The translations under genes and the position numbers were made by a program. Positions 1 through 6,155 of a stretch of DNA of 64,000 nucleotides are shown in pieces. Positions within the stretch are counted from its first letter, which is position 1, and each line of letters begins with the position of its first letter. The notes beneath the pieces were generated by a model. That model was not told the origin of the DNA. It did not search any database and saw only the letters and a program-made list of their open reading frames with translations. Location: NCBI GenBank assembly GCA_038216465.1, contig JBBQQC010000015.1, positions 1 to 64,000 of the forward strand, read 5' to 3'. The stretch is from JACCZX01 sp038216465 (GTDB lineage Bacteria > Pseudomonadota > Gammaproteobacteria > Burkholderiales > Burkholderiaceae_F).

Positions 1-463
1 TGATCAAAAGGTTGCCCCAAACGAACTCGGGCAGCGACGTGCCGATCAGCGTGACCAACGCGATGCTCCGGTCGGCGAGCCGGCCCTGACGCAGACCGGC
101 GTAGACGCCGAGGCCGACGGCAAGCGGCACCGCGATGATCAGTGTCAGCGCGGCGAGCACTGACGAGTTTGCGAGCCGCGTCATGATCAGCGGCGCAACC
201 GGCTGGTTCAATCGCAGCGACGTTCCCCAGTCGCCGCGCACGGCACCGCCGATCCATTCGAGATAGCGAATGTGCGCGGGCCGATTCAGCCCGAGCTTCT
301 CGCGCATCGTCTCGACGTCCTCCGGCGTCGCGTCGGTGCCGAGGATCATCGAAGCGACATCGCCCGGGAGGACCTGGACGACGACGAAGACGACAACCGA
401 AACGATCAGCAGGACAAGCAGCGAAAACAACAGCCGCCGGATGATGAAGACGCCGAGGGACAT
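1..463 (-). CDS. Peptide-type ABC transporter permease, DppB/OppB family (3' part missing)
   Basis: First inner-membrane permease of a peptide/nickel-class ABC importer. The 154 visible codons start at an ATG at 463 and run off the left edge of the window, so only the N-terminal half is present. Residues about 8-31 form the N-terminal membrane segment after a short basic start (Met-Ser-Leu-Gly, then Ile-Ile-Arg-Arg). A periplasmic stretch contains the family pattern L-P-G-D and the segment E-K-L-G-L-N-R-P. A second and third membrane segment follow from about residue 97, with the Y-A-G-L-R-Q motif typical of DppB proteins. It lies downstream of the binding-protein gene on the same strand, separated by about 90 bases of palindromic repeat. 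Substrate cannot be read from the sequence. Confidence 0.85.
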   Translation of the reverse strand, partial: MSLGVFIIRRLLFSLLVLLIVSVVVFVVVQVLPGDVASMILGTDATPEDVETMREKLGLNRPAHIRYLEWIGGAVRGDWGTSLRLNQPVAPLIMTRLANSSVLAALTLIIAVPLAVGLGVYAGLRQGRLADRSIALVTLIGTSLPEFVWGNLLI

Positions 464-473
464 TTCAGTGCAC

Positions 474-532
474 GTCGTCATCCCAACGCAAGTCGGGACC
501 CAAGATGTCGTCCCGGCGTGCGCCGGGACGAC
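474..532. repeat. Palindromic repeat between binding-protein and permease genes
   Basis: Two stem-loops in tandem fill most of the gap between the binding-protein stop (554) and the permease start (463). The second, 507-532, is perfect: arms GTCGTCCCGGCG and CGCCGGGACGAC around a TG loop. The first, around 480-498, is an imperfect version (TCCCAAC against GTCGGGA). The pattern resembles the small dispersed palindromes (GTCATCCC...GGGA type) common in intergenic regions of proteobacteria. There is no U-run, so it is more likely an mRNA-stabilising or processing element than a classical terminator. Confidence 0.7.
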
Positions 533-553
533 GATTCAGGCCGAGCACAACCC

Positions 554-2155
554 TTACGCCAGCCAGACCCGCCTTACATCAACCCATCGTATCGGATGGA
601 TTTCATACCCCTGCACCGCCTTGTTCAGCCCCGCCATATACGGCCGGTGATACGGAATCACGACGGGGCCGCTCTCGGCGATGATCTGCTGCACGCGCCC
701 ATACATCTGCTTGCGCTTCGCGAGATTGCTTTCCTTCCGCCCATCGTCGAGCAGCTTGTCGACTTCCGGATTGTTGTAGTTGTAGAGCTCCTTGTAGCTG
801 CCCTTCGAATGGAAGTACGGATACAGCGCCTCGTCGATCGTCGGCCGGCCGTTCCAGTTCTGCATGTTGAACGGATGCTTGCGGTTATATCGCGCCGTGT
901 ACACGTCGTACGGCACGGTCTTGATGTCGATGCGGAAGCCCGCCGGCGCCGTCATTTCCTTGACGCCGACGGCGAACTCGACAAGCCCGGCGCGCTCGTT
1001 CGTCGTGATCAGCTCGACGTTGACGCCGCTGCCGAAGCCGGCGTCGGTCATCAGCTGCTTCGCCTTCGCGAGGTCGCGCTTCTTCATCCCGGTGTCGACC
1101 CAGAACGGGCTGATCGACGAGATCGGGTTGTCGTTCGACGGCGTGCCGTAGCCGCCGAGCGCTGCCTTGATCAGCTGCGTGCGATCGAGGCTCAGCTTCA
1201 ACGCCTGCATCACCCGCTGATCCGAGAACGGCGGCTGGTGCTGCCAGATCGTGATCTCGTGATAGCCAGGGCTGCTGGTTTCGAGGATCCGCACGTTCGG
1301 ATCCGCCTTCAGTGTCGAGATCGCGGTCGGCGGCGCTTCCCACAGGATGTGGATGAAGCCGGAGGTCAGCGCCGCGATCTGCGCCGACTGCTCGGGAATC
1401 GTCACCTGCCGGAACTCGTCGAGGTACGGCAGCTGATTGCCGGCCGCGTCCTTTTCCCAGTACTCGGTGTGCCGCACCATCGTCACGTGATCGGCCGGCA
1501 CGAACTCCTTCATCTTGAACGGTCCGCTGCCGATCGGCATCTTCGACACGTCGGCTGCCGCATCGAACGGAATGATCCGCGCGTAGACCGCTCCGAACAT
1601 CATCGGGAAGTCGGCATATGCGTCGGACAAATGAAAAACTATCGAATTCGGCGTCGGCGTCTCGATCTTCTGCACGAGCCCGAACAGACTGCGTCCCATC
1701 GACGCGGTCTTCGGATCAAGCAGCCGGTTGATCGTGAACTCGACGTCTTTCGACGTCAGCTCGCGGCCGTGATGGAACTTGACACCGCGGCGGATGTTGA
1801 ACGTCCAGCTCGTGCCATCGTCGGAGACTTTCCAATCGGTGGCGAGCCCCGGCTGCGGATTCAGCTTCGCATCAACGCGAACTAGGTTGTCGAAGATCGC
1901 CGCACTGATGATGAATTCCTCGTTCGCGCCGTGAATGGCCGGATCGAGCCGTCGTGCGGCGGAAGGTACCGCAAGTTTTAGCGCGCCGCCCTTCTTCGGA
2001 CCGGCTTGCGCGAAGGCCTGTGTGCTACCGAGGATTCCCGCAGCGCCCGCTGCGGTAGTCGCCAACAGCGTTGCTTCAACAAATTTGCGCCGGCTTTCCG
2101 AATAGTGCGTTGGAATGTGCGAAGAACCGGACTTGTGTTTATTTCTCTTGTCCAT
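554..2155 (-). CDS. Peptide-type ABC transporter substrate-binding protein with Tat signal
   Basis: Periplasmic solute-binding protein of the SBP_bac_5 (DppA/OppA/NikA) family that delivers ligand to the neighbouring permease. The N-terminus carries a twin-arginine signal (S-R-R-K-F-V-E-A, then an alanine/glycine-rich hydrophobic stretch ending A-F-A-Q-A), so it is probably exported folded through Tat; tatABC is in this window. The mature protein shows family hallmarks: L-D-P-A near the start, the GVKFHHGRELTSKDVEFT region and the G-S-G-P-F-K block. Length of about 533 aa is normal. The start at 2155 was preferred over an ATG 18 bases upstream because AGGAGA lies five bases before it. It is divergent from the arginase-like gene. 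Confidence 0.9.
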   Translation of the reverse strand: MDKRNKHKSGSSHIPTHYSESRRKFVEATLLATTAAGAAGILGSTQAFAQAGPKKGGALKLAVPSAARRLDPAIHGANEEFIISAAIFDNLVRVDAKLNPQPGLATDWKVSDDGTSWTFNIRRGVKFHHGRELTSKDVEFTINRLLDPKTASMGRSLFGLVQKIETPTPNSIVFHLSDAYADFPMMFGAVYARIIPFDAAADVSKMPIGSGPFKMKEFVPADHVTMVRHTEYWEKDAAGNQLPYLDEFRQVTIPEQSAQIAALTSGFIHILWEAPPTAISTLKADPNVRILETSSPGYHEITIWQHQPPFSDQRVMQALKLSLDRTQLIKAALGGYGTPSNDNPISSISPFWVDTGMKKRDLAKAKQLMTDAGFGSGVNVELITTNERAGLVEFAVGVKEMTAPAGFRIDIKTVPYDVYTARYNRKHPFNMQNWNGRPTIDEALYPYFHSKGSYKELYNYNNPEVDKLLDDGRKESNLAKRKQMYGRVQQIIAESGPVVIPYHRPYMAGLNKAVQGYEIHPIRWVDVRRVWLA

Positions 2156-2293
2156 CTTGTCTCCTGTATGCAAGAGATCGCATCAACACGTCTGTCTACC
2201 TCTGACCATATACTAAGCTGACCTTTACGCGCGCGCGAACCGATTTTCATTCTTTCCGGGTTTTCGAGCACCCCATCACAGAGGACGTGAGCA

Positions 2294-3367
2294 ATGAGCG
2301 ACTACCCTGAGTGGTCCGCGATATCAACATCGACGCGCGTTCGCACCAAGACGTTTCCGCGACTCGCCGAAGACATGCCGACGTTCCTCGGAGTTCCGGT
2401 TGCGCTATCGGAAAAGGATCTCGTCGGCGCCGATGTTGTCATCATCGGCGCGCCTTTCGCCGCGGGCTGGGGCAAGACGTACAGCGGAGTCGATAAGGAA
2501 TTGTGGCTCGCGGGACCGAAGCGCGTGCGCCAGCAATCGATCCGCTATACCGGCTACGTGCAGGAGTTCGATCTCGACATCTTCGATTACCTGAAGATCG
2601 TCGACTTCGGCGATGCGGCGATTCCACCAGAGGCCAACTACGCCGCAACCGTCGAGAACATCCTGCGCGCGCAGGCCGCTGTTGAAGTAAAGGTTAACCA
2701 GGTGCTAGATGCGGGCGCGATTCCGATTGTCATCGGACAGAACTCGCCGCCCGGCTCGTACGCGATCGCAAAGCCCATTGGCGAGCGCGCGAAGGGCAAC
2801 GTCGGGATGATCAGTCTCGACACGCATTGGGATTCGCGCCCGGCCGATCATGCGACGGCCGATATCCGCATCGCCGGCTCCGTCAACTGGAAGGCGCGGC
2901 TTTACGAATGGCATAGCAACTATAAGTGGTCGAACGTGGTCGAGGTCGGCGAGCGCGGCATGCTGGAGGACAAGACTTACGTGCGGCGCTATGTCAAGGA
3001 AGGCGCGAACTTCGTGCCGATGTGGAAGATTCGCGACTCGCGCTTCGGGCTCGACGGCCTCATCAAGCTGCTCGACAAGGCCTACGAAGGAACGAGCGAT
3101 ATCTACGTTCACTTCGACATGGACGTGCTCGGCGGCGCGGGACCGGCGTCGGGCGATCTGCTGGGCGAATTGGCCGAGCCGATCGGGATGTCGGACTACG
3201 AAGTGATCCGGATCGCGCACGAGATCGGCCTACGCGGGCTGACCGGCATGTCATTCATCTGCATACCACCGGGGTCGGCGGTGATCTACCGCGTGATTGT
3301 CTACGTGATCACGTATTTGATGGCTGGCCTCGCCATGCGGAAGCAGAAGGCGCTCAAGACGCGTTGA
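2294..3367 (+). CDS. Arginase/agmatinase-superfamily protein with altered first metal motif
   Basis: A 357-aa protein of the ureohydrolase (arginase, agmatinase, formimidoylglutamase) fold. These binuclear metal enzymes normally hydrolyse a guanidino or amidino group. Two of the three metal motifs are clear: D176-T-H178-W-D180 and D275-M-D277. The third, normally G-G-D-H at the first strand, reads G148-Q-N-S-P here, so one metal-ligand histidine is absent. The stretch after D277 (V-L-G-G-A-G-P-A-S-G) also departs from the usual D-P-x-x-A-P-G. It may be a ureohydrolase with modified metal binding or one of altered chemistry. It is followed after 15 bases by the amidase, suggesting one transcript, and is divergent from a peptide-type binding protein. 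Substrate unknown. Confidence 0.8.
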   Translation: MSDYPEWSAISTSTRVRTKTFPRLAEDMPTFLGVPVALSEKDLVGADVVIIGAPFAAGWGKTYSGVDKELWLAGPKRVRQQSIRYTGYVQEFDLDIFDYLKIVDFGDAAIPPEANYAATVENILRAQAAVEVKVNQVLDAGAIPIVIGQNSPPGSYAIAKPIGERAKGNVGMISLDTHWDSRPADHATADIRIAGSVNWKARLYEWHSNYKWSNVVEVGERGMLEDKTYVRRYVKEGANFVPMWKIRDSRFGLDGLIKLLDKAYEGTSDIYVHFDMDVLGGAGPASGDLLGELAEPIGMSDYEVIRIAHEIGLRGLTGMSFICIPPGSAVIYRVIVYVITYLMAGLAMRKQKALKTR

Positions 3368-3382
3368 CGGCGCTCCTGGGAC

Positions 3383-4789
3383 GTGACGATCAACTCATTC
3401 TCAAGCCTGTTGGAACTGGCAACAGGATTGGCGCAGCGCCAATTCACTTCGGTCAATCTGATCGAGCATTATCTGAAACGGATCGATCAGGCGAACGACA
3501 AGTTGCACGCGTTTGTAGCCGTCGACCGAGCAGGCGCTTTACACGCTGCGCGTGATGCAGACGGAAGGCGCGCGACGGGAAGCACATTAAGTGTGTTGGA
3601 TGGCTTGCCGATCGCAGTCAAGGATTTATTCGAGATCGAAGGCCAGGTAACAACCTGCGGTTCCGAAGCGTGGCGTGATCGCCGCAGCGGCGACACGGCG
3701 GCGGTCGTCGACAAACTGCGCAATCACGGAATGTGCATCCTAGGTAAAACGCACATGGTCGAGTTTGCGTTTGGTCTATGGGGTTCCAACCCCTTGATGG
3801 GAACGCCTTGGAATCCATGGGATCTCGAGCGGCATCGGATCCCTGGCGGCTCATCCAGCGGCTCGGCAGTCGCTGTAGCAGCGGGGCTTACGCCGGCAGC
3901 AATTGGCTCGGACACAGGCGGTTCGGTGCGCATCCCTGCATCCTTGAACGGCATCACTGGATTGAAAACTACGGCCGGTTTGATCAGCATGTGTCACGCG
4001 CTGCCACTGTCTTCAACTCTCGACACAGTCCGTCCGCTGTGCAGAACCGTCGCGGACGCCGCATGGCTCACCGGGGCGCTGTCTGGCGTTGACTACAGCG
4101 ACCAGCTGACATCAGGCACAGACTTGTCAAACGTGCGCATCATCGCGCTGAGGCAACAGGACTTATCGGTCGATGTGCAGCCTGATGTTTGGTCGGCATT
4201 TCTTGAAGCGCAGCGCGTGCTGCGAAGTCTTGGTGCTCAGCTAATCGAACGTGAACTTCCCTTCGATCTGACTAACCTTGCGGCACGCAACGGCCGGTTG
4301 ACCGCGGCAGAGGCGTGGCGCATACATGGCGCCTACGTCGAAGATCCGTCGATCCCAATTGGCCGTTGGGTTCGCGCGCGCGTTGTCAGTGGCAAGTTGA
4401 TCAGTGCGGATCAATATGTAGAGGATCGCGCAGACCAGTTGAAACAGTCCTCTGTCTGGCGGCAGTGGCTTTCGGACGCAGATGCCTTGCTGACGCCAAC
4501 CTTACCGATGGTTGCCTGCACGCTGGAGGATATCGACGAACACTCTACGCAGTTGGCGACGTTCGTTCGCGCAGCTAACTATCTGGGCGCGTGCGCCCTT
4601 TCGTTTCCCGTCGGGTTTTCCTATGATGGGCTTCCGATCAGCGCGCAGCTTATTGCCAAGCCATTTGACGAAGCGAACGTAATTCGCGTTGGTCACGCGT
4701 TTCAACAGCGGACAGACTGGCACCGGCACGTCCCCAACGTTTCGGAAATGGTAGATCGACAGGAGGTTCAGCAGAGCTCCCCTTCCTAA
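3383..4789 (+). CDS. Amidase-signature family hydrolase
   Basis: A 468-aa amidase-signature enzyme that hydrolyses a C-N amide bond with the Ser-cisSer-Lys triad. Lys80 sits in G-L-P-I-A-V-K-D, the cis-Ser in G-G-S-S-S-G-S-A at 155-162, and the nucleophile Ser181 in D-T-G-G-S-V-R-I-P. The GatB-type tRNA context is absent, and GatA proteins normally sit with gatC and gatB, so a catabolic amidase is more likely. The start is GTG at 3383 with only a weak ribosome site, 15 bases after the arginase-like gene, which suggests translational coupling. The gene looks less GC-rich than its neighbours, consistent with acquired DNA. The exact amide substrate is not predictable. Confidence 0.88.
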   Translation: MTINSFSSLLELATGLAQRQFTSVNLIEHYLKRIDQANDKLHAFVAVDRAGALHAARDADGRRATGSTLSVLDGLPIAVKDLFEIEGQVTTCGSEAWRDRRSGDTAAVVDKLRNHGMCILGKTHMVEFAFGLWGSNPLMGTPWNPWDLERHRIPGGSSSGSAVAVAAGLTPAAIGSDTGGSVRIPASLNGITGLKTTAGLISMCHALPLSSTLDTVRPLCRTVADAAWLTGALSGVDYSDQLTSGTDLSNVRIIALRQQDLSVDVQPDVWSAFLEAQRVLRSLGAQLIERELPFDLTNLAARNGRLTAAEAWRIHGAYVEDPSIPIGRWVRARVVSGKLISADQYVEDRADQLKQSSVWRQWLSDADALLTPTLPMVACTLEDIDEHSTQLATFVRAANYLGACALSFPVGFSYDGLPISAQLIAKPFDEANVIRVGHAFQQRTDWHRHVPNVSEMVDRQEVQQSSPS

Positions 4790-4794
4790 GCGAA

Positions 4795-4821
4795 GTCCGC
4801 TTTCGGGGGTTGTAAGCGGAC
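4795..4821. repeat. Stem-loop after the amidase gene
   Basis: A perfect 8-base inverted repeat, GTCCGCTT and AAGCGGAC, around an 11-base loop, begins six bases after the amidase stop. No thymine run follows, so it is not a textbook intrinsic terminator. It could act as an mRNA 3' end or be a dispersed palindrome. Confidence 0.5.
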
Positions 4822-4841
4822 GTCTGGTGACATGCAGAACG

Positions 4842-4894
4842 CCGTGCGTGAGATTTGCGTGAATCAGCTACGCACGGTGCTGCAAAGTGCTGCA
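4842..4894. repeat. Inverted and direct repeats beside the tRNA-Phe fragment
   Basis: Inverted repeat CCGTGCGT (4842-4849) and ACGCACGG (4870-4877) around a 20-base centre, followed by two copies of GTGCTGCA (4877-4884 and 4887-4894) offset by ten bases, one helical turn. Such arrays are seen as arm-type recombinase sites beside att cores; here that role is inferred only from position. Confidence 0.4.
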
Positions 4895-4950
4895 GAAAGA
4901 CGCAACGGGCGTCCTCTAAGTTATTGATTCAACTCCGCCTGTGTGGCTAC

Positions 4951-5002
4951 CAAGGGACTGAAAATCCTTGTGTCGGCGGTTCAATTCCGTCCTTGGCCAC
5001 CA
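4951..5002 (+). pseudogene. tRNA-Phe(GAA) 3' fragment, probable attachment-site scar
   Basis: The 3' 52 bases of a tRNA-Phe gene. The anticodon stem AGGGA/TCCTT (4953-4957, 4965-4969) closes loop CTGAAAA with anticodon GAA at 4960-4962. The T stem GGCGG/CCGTC closes a TTCAATT loop. The 3' acceptor strand CTTGGCC, discriminator A and encoded CCA end at 5002. The expected 5' acceptor strand GGCCAAG and D arm are missing upstream, so this is not a functional tRNA. Tyrosine recombinases often use tRNA 3' ends as att sites and leave such a partial copy on the far side of the insert, which would place the acquired DNA to the left of 4951. Confidence 0.75.
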
Positions 5003-5048
5003 ATTTCAACGCTGCTCAAGCAGCGCGGCGAGTTCATTCATCGCGAGC

Positions 5049-5528
5049 TCAGCCCCGCCGCGCTTTCTCGATCGCGTCGATGTCGATTTTTTTCATCGGC
5101 ATCATCGCGTCGAACGCGCGCTTGGCAGCCGCGCGATCGGGGTCGGAGACCGCTGCAAGGAGAGCGCGCGGCGTGATTTGCCACGACACGCCCCACTTGT
5201 CCCTGCACCAGCCGCACTGGCTTTCCTGGCCACCATTTTTGACGATCGCGTTCCACAAGCGGTCGGTTTCAGCCTGGTCCTCGGTCGCGACCTGGAACGA
5301 GAACGCCTCGCTGTGCTTGAACTGCGACCCGCCGTTGAGGCCGACGCAGGGGATGCCGATCACGGTGAACTCGACCGTCAGCACATCGCCCTGCTTGCCG
5401 TCGGGGAAGTCGCCCGGCGCGCGCATGATCGCGCCCACCGCGCTGTCGGGAAAGGTTTTGGCATAGAACTGCGCGGCGTCCAAGGCGGTGCCGTCGTACC
5501 ACAGGCAAATCGTGTTCTTGTTGGCCAT
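5049..5528 (-). CDS. VOC-superfamily protein, PhnB/YjdN type
   Basis: A 159-aa protein of the vicinal oxygen chelate fold, in the group often annotated as PhnB or 3-demethylubiquinone methyltransferase-like, without proven enzymatic function. Family features visible are N-T-I-C-L-W-Y-D near the N-terminus, A-A-Q-F-Y-A-K-T-F-P, G-L-N-G-G, A-F-S-F-Q-V and the late W-C-R-D-K-W-G-V-S-W-Q block. The start at 5528 was chosen because GGGAGA lies eight bases upstream; an ATG 15 bases further out has no such site. It stands alone on the minus strand next to the tRNA scar, probably in the native flank. Confidence 0.85.
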   Translation of the reverse strand: MANKNTICLWYDGTALDAAQFYAKTFPDSAVGAIMRAPGDFPDGKQGDVLTVEFTVIGIPCVGLNGGSQFKHSEAFSFQVATEDQAETDRLWNAIVKNGGQESQCGWCRDKWGVSWQITPRALLAAVSDPDRAAAKRAFDAMMPMKKIDIDAIEKARRG

Positions 5529-5664
5529 TTTCGGTTCTCCCATCAGAGTTAAGAACAGCTCACGGCGTTGCGTCCGCTGTCAGCAACTCTAACGGAGTTC
5601 TATGTCGCCACATCGTGCTCGACCTCGCTGCAATCGCGAGAGCTGTAAGAACTTCTTGGCGCGC

Positions 5665-6135
5665 TCAGGCGCCGAGGGCGCGCAGATTGTCGAGCGCCGA
5701 TGCAGAAGTTTCCCCTCGATCGTCGGCACCCTTCAGCTCAGCGGCCGCGTCCTGAAGAATGGTTTCGAGCTGTTCCAGCCCCATTGGCTTGACCAAGTGG
5801 TGCCTGAAGCCTGCCGCTTTGCTCCGGCTGCGATCGGAGGTCATGCCGAAGCCGCTCATTGCGATCGCATAAATCGGCTGCGGCAGATCCAGGCGGCTTA
5901 GCAATTGCCAACCGTCGCCATCTGGCAGGCCGATGTCGGAGATCAACACGTCGCAGTTGGCCGTAGGCACGTCGCGTAAAGCGCGGCTCATCGTGTCGGC
6001 GACAAGCACTGTATGTCCGAGTTCCTGCAGCATGAAAGTCAGGAATTCTCGAGTATCGACGTGATTTTCGACTACAAAAACCCGCAGTGACTTCGCGTCG
6101 CGTCTTGAGGAGTTCTCGCTAGCGCTCGTTCGCAT
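5665..6135 (-). CDS. Single-domain response regulator (receiver only)
   Basis: A 156-aa CheY-like receiver without an output domain. The phospho-acceptor is Asp67 in L-I-S-D-I-G-L-P-D-G-D-G. The acidic pair is replaced by V-E-N near residue 21, the Ser switch residue lies in A-M-S-G-F-G, and the conserved Lys is in H-L-V-K-P-M. It starts 20 bases after the stop of the large histidine kinase on the same strand and is probably its phosphorylation target or a phosphate sink. A receiver of very similar G-F-x-H-H-x-V-K-P type ends the hybrid kinase at 23347-24789, so both may belong to the same regulator class. Confidence 0.88.
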   Translation of the reverse strand: MRTSASENSSRRDAKSLRVFVVENHVDTREFLTFMLQELGHTVLVADTMSRALRDVPTANCDVLISDIGLPDGDGWQLLSRLDLPQPIYAIAMSGFGMTSDRSRSKAAGFRHHLVKPMGLEQLETILQDAAAELKGADDRGETSASALDNLRALGA

Positions 6136-6155
6136 ACGTACCCAACCCTACGTCT

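Noticed and set aside
272..1885. 537-aa open frame on the + strand opposite the binding-protein gene
   Set aside because: Arg/Asp-rich composition with no family similarity, fully antisense to a clear SBP_bac_5 gene; a GC-rich shadow.
4951..5002. Functional tRNA-Phe gene
   Set aside because: No GGCCAAG acceptor strand or D arm exists in the 30 bases upstream, so it cannot fold as a full tRNA.
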